A DNA stretch of 64,000 nt from JBBATK01 sp040398805 (lineage in GTDB: Bacteria; Bacteroidota; Ignavibacteria; Kapaibacteriales; NICIL-2). The stretch is from contig JBBATK010000003.1 in assembly GCA_040398805.1 (NCBI GenBank), positions 124,001 to 188,000 of the forward strand, in the 5' to 3' direction. Positions 34,100-43,129 of the stretch are shown in pieces. Both the position numbers and the translations under genes were made by a program. Under the pieces are notes generated by a model. It saw only the letters and a program-made list of their open reading frames with translations. It was not told the origin of the DNA and did no database searches. Numbering within the stretch: the stretch's first letter is position 1; every line of letters begins with the position of its first letter.

Positions 34100-36199
34100 T
34101 TACTTCGTCCCTTCGGCACGCTTCTTCTGGTATTCCTTGACCATTTCATCTTGAACCGCCTTCGGAACCTGCGCGTACTTCAAGAACTCCATCGTGAACT
34201 CTCCCTTGCCCTGCGTGACGCTGCGGATATCGGTGGAGTAACCGAACATCATCTGGAGGGGAACTTCCGAAGTGACCGTGACGTAGCCGGCTTCGTTTTC
34301 CGTGCCGACGATGATTCCACGACGCTGGTTGATCTGTCCGATGGCCACACCCTGGAATTCGTCGGGAACCGATACCTCAAGCTTCATGATCGGCTCGAGC
34401 ACGACCGGACTCGCACTGTTGTAGCATTCGCGCAAGGCAGCCATGGACGCCAGCTTGAACGCCATTTCCGACGAGTCGACCGCGTGGGTCGCACCGTCGT
34501 TCAACACGACGCGGATGCGCTGAATCGGCTGACCGATGAGCTGACCGTCCTTGACCTGCTCGGCAAAACCCTTGTCGCAGGCAGGGATGAACTCGCGAGA
34601 GATGACACCGCCGACGATCTCGTCGACGAACTGATAGTTATCGTGAACGTCCTCTTCCGTGATCGGCTCGATATAGCCGGCCACGCGAGCGAACTGACCC
34701 GAACCACCGGTCTGCTTCTTGTGGGTGTAATTGAACTCTGCCCGACGGGAGATAGCCTCGCGGAACGCCACCTTCGGACGTCCGACGACCACCTCGCAAT
34801 TGTATTCACGCTTGATACGCTCGATGTAGATCTCAAGGTGCAACTCGCCCATCCCCTTGATGATCGTTTCGTTGCTCTCTTCGTCGCGGTACACGCGGAA
34901 GGTGGGATCCTCCTTGGTAAAGCGGTTGAGCGCTTTGGAGAAATTCACCTGTCCCGCCTTTTCCTTGGGCGAAACCGCAAGCTCGATAACGGGCTCGGGG
35001 ACGAACATCGACGTCATGGCGTAATTCACGGATCCGTCCGTAAACGTATCGCCGGAAGCGCAATCAACGCCGAACATGGCGACGATGTCTCCTGCCGACG
35101 TCTCGTCGATATCATGCATTTCGCTTGCGTGCATACGCACCAAACGCGGGACTTTCACCTTCTTGCCGTTGGCGATGTTGAAAATCGTATCGCCTTTCTT
35201 GATGCCACCCTGGTAAATACGCATGTAGGTAAGCTGACCGAAACGGCCGTCCTCCAGCTTGAACGCCAATCCCACAAAGGGTTTGGAAGGATTGGATTCC
35301 AATTGGACCTTCTCTTCGTTCTTGTCGCGGTCGAGAGCGATGTTATTCACCTGCGAAGGATCCGGAAGGAAGGCGCACACACCGTCGAGCAGCAATTGCA
35401 CACCCTTATTCTGCTTGGCGGTACCGACGAACACAGGGGTGATCTTCATTTCGATGGTGGCCTTACGGATGACGGGGATGAGTTCCTCCATCGTCACCGG
35501 CTCTTCCATCAGAAACTTCTCGGCGACCACGTCGTCGAAATCGGAGAGGGACTCTTCGATCTTGTGACGGTATTCCTTCGCCTGCGCAAGCATGTCCGCC
35601 GGAATCTCCTCCTCGCGGATGTTCTCTCCGTTGTCGCCGTCGAAATACATGGCCTTCATCTTCAACAGGTCGATGACTCCCGCGAACTTGTCCTCAAGTC
35701 CGATAGGAATGTTCAGCATCACAGGGTTGTGGTTGAGCTTCTCGCGAAGCTGCTCCACCACCCGGTACGGGTTGGCACCGGCACGGTCCGCCTTGTTGAT
35801 GAACGCCAAGCGCGGAACGTTGTAGCGGCGCATCTGACGGTCCACCGTGATGGACTGGCTTTGGACGCCGGCAACGGAGCACAATACCAGGACGGCGCCG
35901 TCCAGAACGCGCAGAGCCCGCTCCACCTCGACGGTGAAGTCCACGTGGCCCGGCGTGTCGATCAGGTTGATCGTATAGTCTTTCCACTCACAATAGGTTG
36001 CGGCGGACTGGATGGTAATCCCCTTCTCGCGTTCGAGATCCATCGAGTCCATGGTCGGACCATTACCCTCTTTGCTTCGAACCTCGATGATGCGGTGAAT
36101 CTTACCCGTGTAGAAAAGAATGCGCTCGCTCAGCGTGGTTTTACCCGAGTCGATGTGCGCAGAAATACCAATGTTGCGAACTTTGCTGATGTCAGCCAT
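34100..36199 (-). CDS. fusA: Elongation factor G paralogue, mitochondrial EF-G1/spdEFG1-like
   Basis: A 699-residue EF-G. P-loop AHIDSGKTTLSERI, G3 DTPGHVDF, G4 NKAD, all five domains complete. The stretches GPTMDSMDLEREKGITIQSA, FVGLAFKLEDGRFGQLTYMR, GVDCASGDTFTDG and FGYSTDIRSVTQGKGEFTME are the hallmarks of the mitochondrial EF-G1 (GFM1) / spdEFG1 subfamily, which catalyses translocation. ATG at 36199 chosen; the open frame runs on upstream through the promoter. It has its own promoter and terminator next to the ribosomal superoperon and shares only family-level similarity with the fusA at 30589. Confidence 0.95.
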   Translation of the reverse strand: MADISKVRNIGISAHIDSGKTTLSERILFYTGKIHRIIEVRSKEGNGPTMDSMDLEREKGITIQSAATYCEWKDYTINLIDTPGHVDFTVEVERALRVLDGAVLVLCSVAGVQSQSITVDRQMRRYNVPRLAFINKADRAGANPYRVVEQLREKLNHNPVMLNIPIGLEDKFAGVIDLLKMKAMYFDGDNGENIREEEIPADMLAQAKEYRHKIEESLSDFDDVVAEKFLMEEPVTMEELIPVIRKATIEMKITPVFVGTAKQNKGVQLLLDGVCAFLPDPSQVNNIALDRDKNEEKVQLESNPSKPFVGLAFKLEDGRFGQLTYMRIYQGGIKKGDTIFNIANGKKVKVPRLVRMHASEMHDIDETSAGDIVAMFGVDCASGDTFTDGSVNYAMTSMFVPEPVIELAVSPKEKAGQVNFSKALNRFTKEDPTFRVYRDEESNETIIKGMGELHLEIYIERIKREYNCEVVVGRPKVAFREAISRRAEFNYTHKKQTGGSGQFARVAGYIEPITEEDVHDNYQFVDEIVGGVISREFIPACDKGFAEQVKDGQLIGQPIQRIRVVLNDGATHAVDSSEMAFKLASMAALRECYNSASPVVLEPIMKLEVSVPDEFQGVAIGQINQRRGIIVGTENEAGYVTVTSEVPLQMMFGYSTDIRSVTQGKGEFTMEFLKYAQVPKAVQDEMVKEYQKKRAEGTK

Positions 36200-36298
36200 G
36201 GGATTCGTCCTGCAATAGCATATTGTGATACATGGACACTGCCCGGGGCGAACGGCACGAAAGTGCCACATCGCGGGACGTGTTTTTCTATAAGACCA

Positions 36299-36329
36299 CA
36301 AAAATAGTGTATTTAGGGAGACGGACAAG
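36299..36329 (-). promoter_or_regulatory. Promoter of the EF-G1-like gene
   Basis: On the minus strand CTTG (36326-36329), a 19-base spacer and TATTTTTG (36299-36306), the same layout and same -7 octamer as the rpsL promoter. The start would be about 90-100 bases upstream of the ATG. A small GGCAC/GTGCC hairpin (36254-36267) lies in the resulting leader. Confidence 0.72.
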
Positions 36330-36462
36330 AAAATCGTCGAAGCGGCGGACGGGTCACCCTCGGCGCTTCCTTCGATACTCGCCCGCGGAGCGCCTTTCCG
36401 GATACCCGTGAGAACATGGTCCCACGTCATCCCTTTTTTCAACCGATAACCCTACTCAGATC

Positions 36463-37278
36463 ATGTCATTCCGCTTCCCCTCCATCGTCGGTATCGTCAA
36501 TGTCACGCCCGACTCCTTCAGCGACGGCGGACGTTTCCCGTCCGCAGAAGCCGCCGTCCGTCACGCCATGCAGCTCATTGCAGACGGAGCAGATATGCTG
36601 GATATCGGTGGCGAAAGCACCCGACCGGGTGCGGCCGACGTGAGCGAAACCGAGGAGCTAGCGCGGGTCATCCCCGTCATCGAGGGCATCCGACGCCAGG
36701 ATGGTACCATTCCCCTCAGCATCGATACCCGGAAATCCGGCGTGGCCGAGCGGGCCCTGCAGGCCGGTGCCACCATCATCAACGATGTCAGCGCCGGACG
36801 TCACGACGCCGGGATGTTCGCCGTAGCCGCCCGCGCGGAGTGTCCCCTCATCCTCATGCATATGCAGGGCACGCCCGGCACCATGCAGGACCGGCCGGAG
36901 TACGACAATGTCGTGGCCACCGTTTTCGATTTCCTCCACGACCGTATCAACGACGCCCGCGCCGCCGGCGTCGAGAACATCATCGCCGATGTGGGCATCG
37001 GTTTCGGTAAGACCCTCGAGCATAACCTGGAACTCCTGCGCAATCACGCCGTGTTCCAACATTTGGGCGTTCCTCTCATGCTTGGCATCTCCCGCAAACG
37101 GTTTCTCGGCACCGTCTGCTCCATTGAGAGTCCCGAAGACCGCGATGCGGCCACGGCCATGTGCCATGCCCTCATGCTCAATGCCGGGGCGGCCTTCGTC
37201 CGCGTCCACAACGTACGCCTCATTACCCAGCTCAAAGCCCTCACGAACAGTCTGCTGAACACACAACCCGCGTCGTGA
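36463..37278 (+). CDS. folP: Dihydropteroate synthase
   Basis: A 271-residue TIM-barrel enzyme joining p-aminobenzoate and the pterin pyrophosphate in folate synthesis, target of sulfonamides. Signatures: GIVNVTPDSFSDGG, DIGGESTRPGA, SIDTRKSGVAE, INDVSAG, GIGFGKTLEHNLELL and GISRKRF. Transcribed divergently from the EF-G1-like gene across a 263-base gap. Confidence 0.97.
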   Translation: MSFRFPSIVGIVNVTPDSFSDGGRFPSAEAAVRHAMQLIADGADMLDIGGESTRPGAADVSETEELARVIPVIEGIRRQDGTIPLSIDTRKSGVAERALQAGATIINDVSAGRHDAGMFAVAARAECPLILMHMQGTPGTMQDRPEYDNVVATVFDFLHDRINDARAAGVENIIADVGIGFGKTLEHNLELLRNHAVFQHLGVPLMLGISRKRFLGTVCSIESPEDRDAATAMCHALMLNAGAAFVRVHNVRLITQLKALTNSLLNTQPAS

Positions 37279-37378
37279 ATCCCGAATCCGACGCACTCCC
37301 GATTGGCGGTGTGACATCGGTGAAGGCATGATACACCTGATTTTACTATTGAGCTCCCAACCGTATCCGAATACCCGT

Positions 37379-38203
37379 ATGATCCGTATCCGTTCCTTCC
37401 CGACGAAGAATCTTATCGTCATCCTGTGTCTTCTCTCCCTTCGTGCCACTGCCTCGGCCCAGCACCTGCTCTTCGCGCCGTTGCTCGCCAATCCCTTCGA
37501 AGCCCGCATCGGAACGATGTATCAGGCAAGCGACAACAAGCTGCGACTCGACATCGGTCATAGCTTCGATCTGATGCAGCTGGACAGTTCGGGAACCGGA
37601 GCGTGGAACATGGGTGGGGATTTCTTCACCTATACCCGGCTCCGCTCCGAGGGTCGATTGAAGTTTCCCGTGGAGACGGTGGATTACTTTTTCGGACTCA
37701 ATACCTCCCGCACCTGGAAGCTTGCCGCGTCCACCCTTTCCCTGCGCGTGCGGGTCTCTCATATCTCCGCGCATCTCGTCGACGGTCTGGCGGACACTGC
37801 GGGCACGCTCACTCCTAAGCCGTTCGTGTACAGTCGCGAGTTCGTCGATGCGGTCGGCGCCTACACAGTCGGCGACCTCCGCATGTACGCCGGGTTCACC
37901 GCCGTGTTCTCCAACAGAAAGACCACGCCGCAACCGAACCTGTTCATCCCGCAAGCGGGCATCGAATACTCTCGGCCGATCCTGGGATTTACCAAGGCAT
38001 TCGCTGCCGTGGATACCAAGTTCTCGGGACTCGACGGCGACATCCGGTTGGTCACGGCGGCTCAGGCAGGGGTCATCATTCCTCAACGCGGAGGCTACGA
38101 CCTGATTCTCAGCACCTACTATTACGACGGTTTGAGCATGCATGGTCTGTTCCTTGGCACCCACGACTCGTATATGGGTGTGGGATTCCAGGTGGGAATC
38201 TGA
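37379..38203 (+). CDS. DUF1207-family outer-membrane beta-barrel protein
   Basis: A 274-residue protein with a signal peptide (MIRIRSFPTKNLIVILCLLS, cleavage after ASAQ) and an opening LLFAPLLANPFEARIG followed by alternating amphipathic strands (DKLRLDIG-like NKLRLDIGHSFDL, VDYFFGLNTS, LSLRVRVSHISAHLVDGL, YDLILSTYYYDG). The PLLANP start and the SHISAHL segment are the hallmarks of DUF1207, a family of small outer-membrane barrels of unknown function. The ATG at 37379 gives the signal peptide directly; an upstream in-frame ATG at 37328 is less likely. Confidence 0.75.
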   Translation: MIRIRSFPTKNLIVILCLLSLRATASAQHLLFAPLLANPFEARIGTMYQASDNKLRLDIGHSFDLMQLDSSGTGAWNMGGDFFTYTRLRSEGRLKFPVETVDYFFGLNTSRTWKLAASTLSLRVRVSHISAHLVDGLADTAGTLTPKPFVYSREFVDAVGAYTVGDLRMYAGFTAVFSNRKTTPQPNLFIPQAGIEYSRPILGFTKAFAAVDTKFSGLDGDIRLVTAAQAGVIIPQRGGYDLILSTYYYDGLSMHGLFLGTHDSYMGVGFQVGI

Positions 38204-38254
38204 TGTCGAGGATGCCCCGGGGACGTCGAAGCGGCGTACTCGTTCCCCTCTTCG

Positions 38255-38262
38255 TACTTTTG
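38255..38262 (+). promoter_or_regulatory. Candidate -7 element upstream of ychF
   Basis: TACTTTTG matches TAnnTTTG and lies 66 bases before the ychF start, but no TTTG is found at the -33 position. Confidence 0.35.
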
Positions 38263-38327
38263 TCGTTCTAATTCGCCCTCCCTGCTGCGCAGGTCGGGAT
38301 TGTTTTCACTCTGAAGCACACACAGCG

Positions 38328-39425
38328 ATGGGAATTGCATGCGGAATCGTCGGTCTTCCGAACGTGGGTAAATCAACCTTGTTCAACGCTCTCACATCGA
38401 ACAACATCGAGGCGGCGAACTACCCGTTTTGTACCATCGACCCCAACGTGGGCATCGTCAATGTTCCCGATCCGCGCCTCAGCGAACTTTCGGTGGGATA
38501 CGAAACGGAGCGTACCGTGCCCGCCACCGTCGAATTCGTCGACATCGCAGGCCTTGTGGAAGGTGCGGCAAAAGGAGAAGGACTTGGCAATCAGTTCCTT
38601 GCGCACATTCGTGCCGTGGATGCCATCGCTCATGTGGTGCGTTGTTTCGGCGACGACAACGTGGTGCATGTGAGCGGAAGCGTCAATCCCCTTCGGGATA
38701 TCGATATCATCGAGACGGAGCTGGTGCTGAAAGACCTTGAGTCCGCCACCAAACGCATGGAGACCGTCACGAAGAAAGCGCGCAGTCAGGACAAGGAAGC
38801 CAAGGATGAACTCGAGATGCTGCAACGCTTGCAAGAACATCTGAACGAGGGGCGTACCGCGCGCTCCTTCGCGTGCAAGACCGATGTCGAGCTTGAGCAG
38901 ATGAAAGCTCTGTTCCTTCTTACCGCAAAGCCGCAGATGTACATCTGTAACACTGATGAGGACGGTGTGAAGTCCGGCAACGCCCTCATCGACGCCGTGC
39001 GCACGCGAGCCCACGCAGAGGGAGCGCTCGTGGTTCCCATCTGCGCGAAGATCGAAGCCGAGATCGCTCAATTGGAACAGACCGACCGTGACGTGTTCCT
39101 TGCCGACCTGGGGATGGAAGAGCCGGGTCTGGACCGCGTGATCAGGGAGGCATACTCCTTACTCGGCCTCATCACCTATCTGACCGCAGGAAAGAAGGAA
39201 GTACGCGCGTGGACGGTGAAGAAGAACTCCACCGCTCCCCAAGCGGCGGGAGTGATCCATAGCGACTTCGAGCGCGGTTTCATTCGTGCCGAAGTGATGA
39301 AGTACGACGATTGGAAGCGCCTGGGTTCCGAGCAAGCAGTGCGCGATGCGGGACTGTACCGCACGGAGGGCAAGGAGTACATCGTTCATGACGGTGACAT
39401 CATGCACTTCCGCTTCAACGTCTAG
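38328..39425 (+). CDS. ychF: Redox-regulated Obg-type ATPase YchF
   Basis: A 365-residue P-loop protein of the Obg/YchF (OLA1) family, which binds ATP and associates with ribosomes. G1 GLPNVGKSTLFNAL, G3 DIAGLVEGAAKGEGLGN, the noncanonical G4-like NTDEDG, and the C-terminal TGS-like domain (KKEVRAWTVKKNSTAPQAAG, VIHSDFERGFIRAEVM). The ATG at 38328 gives the standard MGIACGIVG start. Confidence 0.97.
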   Translation: MGIACGIVGLPNVGKSTLFNALTSNNIEAANYPFCTIDPNVGIVNVPDPRLSELSVGYETERTVPATVEFVDIAGLVEGAAKGEGLGNQFLAHIRAVDAIAHVVRCFGDDNVVHVSGSVNPLRDIDIIETELVLKDLESATKRMETVTKKARSQDKEAKDELEMLQRLQEHLNEGRTARSFACKTDVELEQMKALFLLTAKPQMYICNTDEDGVKSGNALIDAVRTRAHAEGALVVPICAKIEAEIAQLEQTDRDVFLADLGMEEPGLDRVIREAYSLLGLITYLTAGKKEVRAWTVKKNSTAPQAAGVIHSDFERGFIRAEVMKYDDWKRLGSEQAVRDAGLYRTEGKEYIVHDGDIMHFRFNV

Positions 39426-39774
39426 CGGATGCCGAAGACCTATCGGTGACAAAATCCTCTTCCTCTCCATTTTACGATTGTTGCGTTCCCTGTCTCAATT
39501 TCTCATTGTGATTGCGAACGTTTTTTGGTAGTTTGACGAAATCGATACGCGGGAACCTGGCGCAGCAGATGTCTGCGCCGAAAGCACACGGAAGCATGGG
39601 GATAGAGATGCTTCAACGACAATCGTTCGCCATATTCACTTTCATAGACTGATCCATAAGGGAAGGCGGTATAGCAGGACTGGTTCCGGACCGTCTGCAG
39701 GCCTTCGACAGTTCTTACGGGGATATTCAATTCACATTCCGTTCAGTTTGTTTAACCACATTCGGGGAGTACGT
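39426..39774 (+). promoter_or_regulatory. Structured 5' leader of the SusC/SusD operon
   Basis: This 349-base gene-free stretch holds four consecutive stem-loops in front of the SusC start: 7-bp GGCGCAG/CTGCGCC at 39559-39579; 7-bp GAAGCAT/ATGCTTC at 39591-39614; 5-bp AACGA/TCGTT at 39615-39627; and a long arm at 39662-39706, where GAAGGC/GCCTTC encloses GCAG/CTGC and GGT/ACC stems with a TCCGG loop. A TTTG-like -7 variant (TAGTTTG, 39531-39537) lies upstream of the first hairpin. I do not recognise a known riboswitch consensus. The folding is by eye. Confidence 0.5.
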
Positions 39775-42700
39775 ATGAGCACTCATGCTCGAAACTCGGC
39801 TCGAGGACATGCACGCAGCGTCGTGCGGTCCATGCTATGCTATTTGTTCCTTGGCGCGGTGCTGCCAACGGCAGTCCACAAGACTGCGTCCGCAGTTCAG
39901 GCGCAGGACGTTCGGAAGGTTTCCGGAACTGTCGTCGATAGCGACACGAAACAGGGTCTTGTCGGTGCGGTCGTCAAGGTGAAGGGGACCAAGACAGGCG
40001 TCGTTGTGCGGAATGCCAACGGCAGTTTTTCCCTCGATGTGCCGAAGGGTGCGTCGCAAACACTCGTCGTCAGCTTGGTTGGTAAGAAGACGACGGAAGT
40101 GAACATCGCCGGTAAGGACAATGTCACCATTATCATGCGCACCGACGCATTGCAGATGGACAAAGTGGTTGTGACCGCTGTAGGATTGGAAAAAGAGACG
40201 AAGGCGCTCGGATACGCCACCGAGCAGGTGAGCGGTTCCACCATCACCGCCGGACGTCCCACCGATGTCATCAACTCCCTTCAAGGCCAAGTGGCGGGTG
40301 CTCAGATCAACAGTTCCTCCGGATCTCCCGGTGCCGCCGCGTACATCCGTCTGCGTGGAGTGAACTCGCTTCAGGGTAATAATCAGCCGGTGTTCGTTGT
40401 CGACGGCGTGCTCATCGACAACAGCTACATGGGTAATACCAATGAAGTGGGTAACGTTGACTATTCGTCGCGCGCCGTGGATATCAATCCCGACGACATC
40501 GAGTCGGTGAACGTCCTCAAAGGCGCGGCTGCCACGGCACTCTACGGCTTGAACGCTTCGGCCGGTGCCATCATCATCACGACGAAGAAGGGGCGCCGCG
40601 ACGGTTCGACGAATGTGAACTACAGCTATACCATGGGCATCGACGAAGTGAACAAACTGCCTGAGCTGCAGAACAAGTATTCTCAGGGTAGCGCATTCGC
40701 GTTTCAAGGCGAAGCCACACGCAGAGCCCACTCGTGGGGAGCCCTCATCGATACTTTGCGTTACGACGGAGCCACGACGAACCAGTGGAACAAGAACGGC
40801 AACATCGTCGGCCAATCCAATGCGTCGGCGAAGGGTGCGGTCACTCCTTTCGACAACCTGAACTCGTTCTTCCAGACCGGTGGATCTCAGCAGCATTCGT
40901 TGAATATCTCCTCCGGTAACTCCATGGGCTCGTACTTCTTCAGCATCACGGATTTCCGTCAGAACGGTATCGTGCCCAATAGCACGTTCGACCGCACATC
41001 GCTGCGCTTGAATTCGGATTACAGTCTGTATCCGAACCTGAAGATCTCTGCCAACGCGCAATACATTCGTTCAGGCGGACAAAAGATCCAGAAGGGTTCC
41101 AACACTTCCGGCGTGATGCTCGGCTTGCTGCGTACTCCGCCCACCTTCGATAATGCCAACGGTTCCTCCGATCCCGTAGGAGATGCGACCGCCTACACCT
41201 TCGCTAACGGCGCTCCGCGCGGCTATCGCGGTCTTGCTCCCAGCGGCACGAGCATTTACGACAATCCGTTCTGGACCGTGAACAAGAACATGTTCCTCGA
41301 GCGTACCGAGCGTTTCATCGGAGGTATGCAGCTCGATTACTTCCCTGAGAGCTGGTTCGGCGAAAGCCTCCTTGGCGAGTTTTCGGCTACGTACCGCATC
41401 GGCGGTGACTTCTACAACACGCGTAACCGCGGAGAGTACGCGATCTTCAGCTCGAACACACCGACGGGTCGCGTGAATGACGACGATATCCGCAGTCAGC
41501 AGATCAACTCCGAGTTGCTGTTCAATTTCAACCGCAAGCTCACGGAAGACTGGGACCTCGGCCTCGTCATGGGTTCGCAGATCTTCGAGAACTTCGGGCG
41601 CTCATTCACCGCACAAGGCGACGGACTGGTCATTCCTGGTTTCTACAACCAGAGCAATGCCACCTCGCAAACCGCGTTCGAATCGCAATCATTGCGTCGC
41701 CGTCTGGGTATGTTCTTGCAGGCAAGTCTTTCGTATCAAGACATGTTGTTCATCAACGGAAGCGTTCGTAACGAGTACTCCACAAGCCTGCCGGAGGATG
41801 CCAACAACTTCCTGAACTACAACATGTCCATGTCGTTCATCCTGTCGCAGGCCCTCGACCTCGATCGCGATGGTACGCTCTCGTTCGCGAAACTCCGTTT
41901 CTCCAACTCACAGATCGGCAGCGACGCACCGATTTACGCTCTCACGACACCGTACGTTCAGACCATCCACGGAGACGGTTGGATCAATACGAACCTTACC
42001 TATCCCCTTAACGGAGCCGCCGGTTTCGCGAAGGCTTCGCGCCTTGGCAACAACGGCATCACGCCGGAAACACGCGTCGAGACGGAGTTCGGAACGGAAC
42101 TGCGTTTCTTCGGTGACATCATCGGCTTGGACCTGACGTATTACTCGACAACGAACAGCAATCAGATCTTCAGCGCACCTGTAGCCACGGCCACAGGATA
42201 CGCATCCAGACTTGTCAATGCTGGCGAGATGAAGAACAGCGGTATCGAAGCGGTTCTGAAGGCACAGATCCTTCAAACGAACGACCTCACGATCAACGGA
42301 CGCTTGACCTACTCTTCGTTCACACAAGAAGTGGTGAAGTTGTCTGATGGTGTAGAGAACATCTTCTTGGGCGGCTTCGAAGGCGGTTCAGTCCGCGCGG
42401 TCGCCGGACTCCCCTACGGTTCGATCTTCGGCCAGAAGTGGCTCCGCGACTCGATCGGCAGAATCATCACCGATGGCGGCGTACCGCAGGTGACAACCGA
42501 TGAGTACTCGTTCGGCTCCAACATCCCGGACTTCATCATGAACGGTGCGTTGGATATCAGTTATAAAGGACTGACCGTTTCCGCAATTCTCGAGTGGAAG
42601 AAGGGCGGCAAGATGTGGAACGGTACCCGCGCTGCGCTCAACAACTTCGGTATGTCCAAGGAGTCCGAGAACCGTGGCAACATGAACGGAACGTTCGGCG

Positions 42701-43095
42701 GAATCACGCTCAAGGACGGTGTCGTTCAGAACGCTGTCGAGCTCGACGGATCCGCGAACACCACCCCCATCACAGGCCAATCGTTCTGGGGCAATTTCGG
42801 TACCTATAACAACTTCTCTACGTCGCTCATCGAACCGTTCATCGAGGATGCCGGCTGGATGCGACTTCGTCAGATCACGGTAAGCTATGTGATTCCGCAG
42901 AGCATGCTGTCAGACGCGGGAATATTCAAATCTCTCGAAGTGTTCGCTACCGGACGGAACTTGTGGTTAAGCACCGACTACACCGGTGTCGACCCCGAGA
43001 CGAACCTCACGGGTTCGGTGAACGCTCAAGGTCTGGATTACTTCAATATGCCGGGTACCAAGGGCTATAACTTCGGTATTCGTGCCGGTTTCTAA
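39775..43095 (+). CDS. SusC/RagA-type TonB-dependent outer-membrane receptor
   Basis: An 1106-residue TonB-linked importer of the SusC family. Signal peptide (to about AVQAQ, residue 44), a carboxypeptidase-regulatory-like domain (VSGTVVDSDTKQGLVGAVVKV, about 48-130), plug domain with the family motif QPVFVVDGVLID, GAAATALYGLNASAGAIIITTKKG, and a 22-strand barrel ending YNFGIRAGF. The ATG at 39775 has a GGGGAG Shine-Dalgarno-like sequence six bases upstream; a TTG 9 codons earlier is rejected. Coupled with the SusD-like gene 34 bases downstream. Substrate unknown: no glycoside hydrolase, protease or regulator accompanies the pair. Confidence 0.95.
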   Translation: MSTHARNSARGHARSVVRSMLCYLFLGAVLPTAVHKTASAVQAQDVRKVSGTVVDSDTKQGLVGAVVKVKGTKTGVVVRNANGSFSLDVPKGASQTLVVSLVGKKTTEVNIAGKDNVTIIMRTDALQMDKVVVTAVGLEKETKALGYATEQVSGSTITAGRPTDVINSLQGQVAGAQINSSSGSPGAAAYIRLRGVNSLQGNNQPVFVVDGVLIDNSYMGNTNEVGNVDYSSRAVDINPDDIESVNVLKGAAATALYGLNASAGAIIITTKKGRRDGSTNVNYSYTMGIDEVNKLPELQNKYSQGSAFAFQGEATRRAHSWGALIDTLRYDGATTNQWNKNGNIVGQSNASAKGAVTPFDNLNSFFQTGGSQQHSLNISSGNSMGSYFFSITDFRQNGIVPNSTFDRTSLRLNSDYSLYPNLKISANAQYIRSGGQKIQKGSNTSGVMLGLLRTPPTFDNANGSSDPVGDATAYTFANGAPRGYRGLAPSGTSIYDNPFWTVNKNMFLERTERFIGGMQLDYFPESWFGESLLGEFSATYRIGGDFYNTRNRGEYAIFSSNTPTGRVNDDDIRSQQINSELLFNFNRKLTEDWDLGLVMGSQIFENFGRSFTAQGDGLVIPGFYNQSNATSQTAFESQSLRRRLGMFLQASLSYQDMLFINGSVRNEYSTSLPEDANNFLNYNMSMSFILSQALDLDRDGTLSFAKLRFSNSQIGSDAPIYALTTPYVQTIHGDGWINTNLTYPLNGAAGFAKASRLGNNGITPETRVETEFGTELRFFGDIIGLDLTYYSTTNSNQIFSAPVATATGYASRLVNAGEMKNSGIEAVLKAQILQTNDLTINGRLTYSSFTQEVVKLSDGVENIFLGGFEGGSVRAVAGLPYGSIFGQKWLRDSIGRIITDGGVPQVTTDEYSFGSNIPDFIMNGALDISYKGLTVSAILEWKKGGKMWNGTRAALNNFGMSKESENRGNMNGTFGGITLKDGVVQNAVELDGSANTTPITGQSFWGNFGTYNNFSTSLIEPFIEDAGWMRLRQITVSYVIPQSMLSDAGIFKSLEVFATGRNLWLSTDYTGVDPETNLTGSVNAQGLDYFNMPGTKGYNFGIRAGF

Positions 43096-43129
43096 TTTCT
43101 TTGATAACTATACACGGAGATTTTCAATA

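Noticed and set aside
36254..36267. GGCAC/GTGCC hairpin in the EF-G1-like gene leader
   Set aside because: Only 5 bp with a non-special loop on the transcript; expected by chance in a leader of this size.
33914..36307. Open frame of nearly 800 codons antisense to the EF-G1-like gene
   Set aside because: It mirrors the conserved EF-G coding strand, has low-complexity His/Asp/Arg composition and no recognisable domain; a codon-bias effect.
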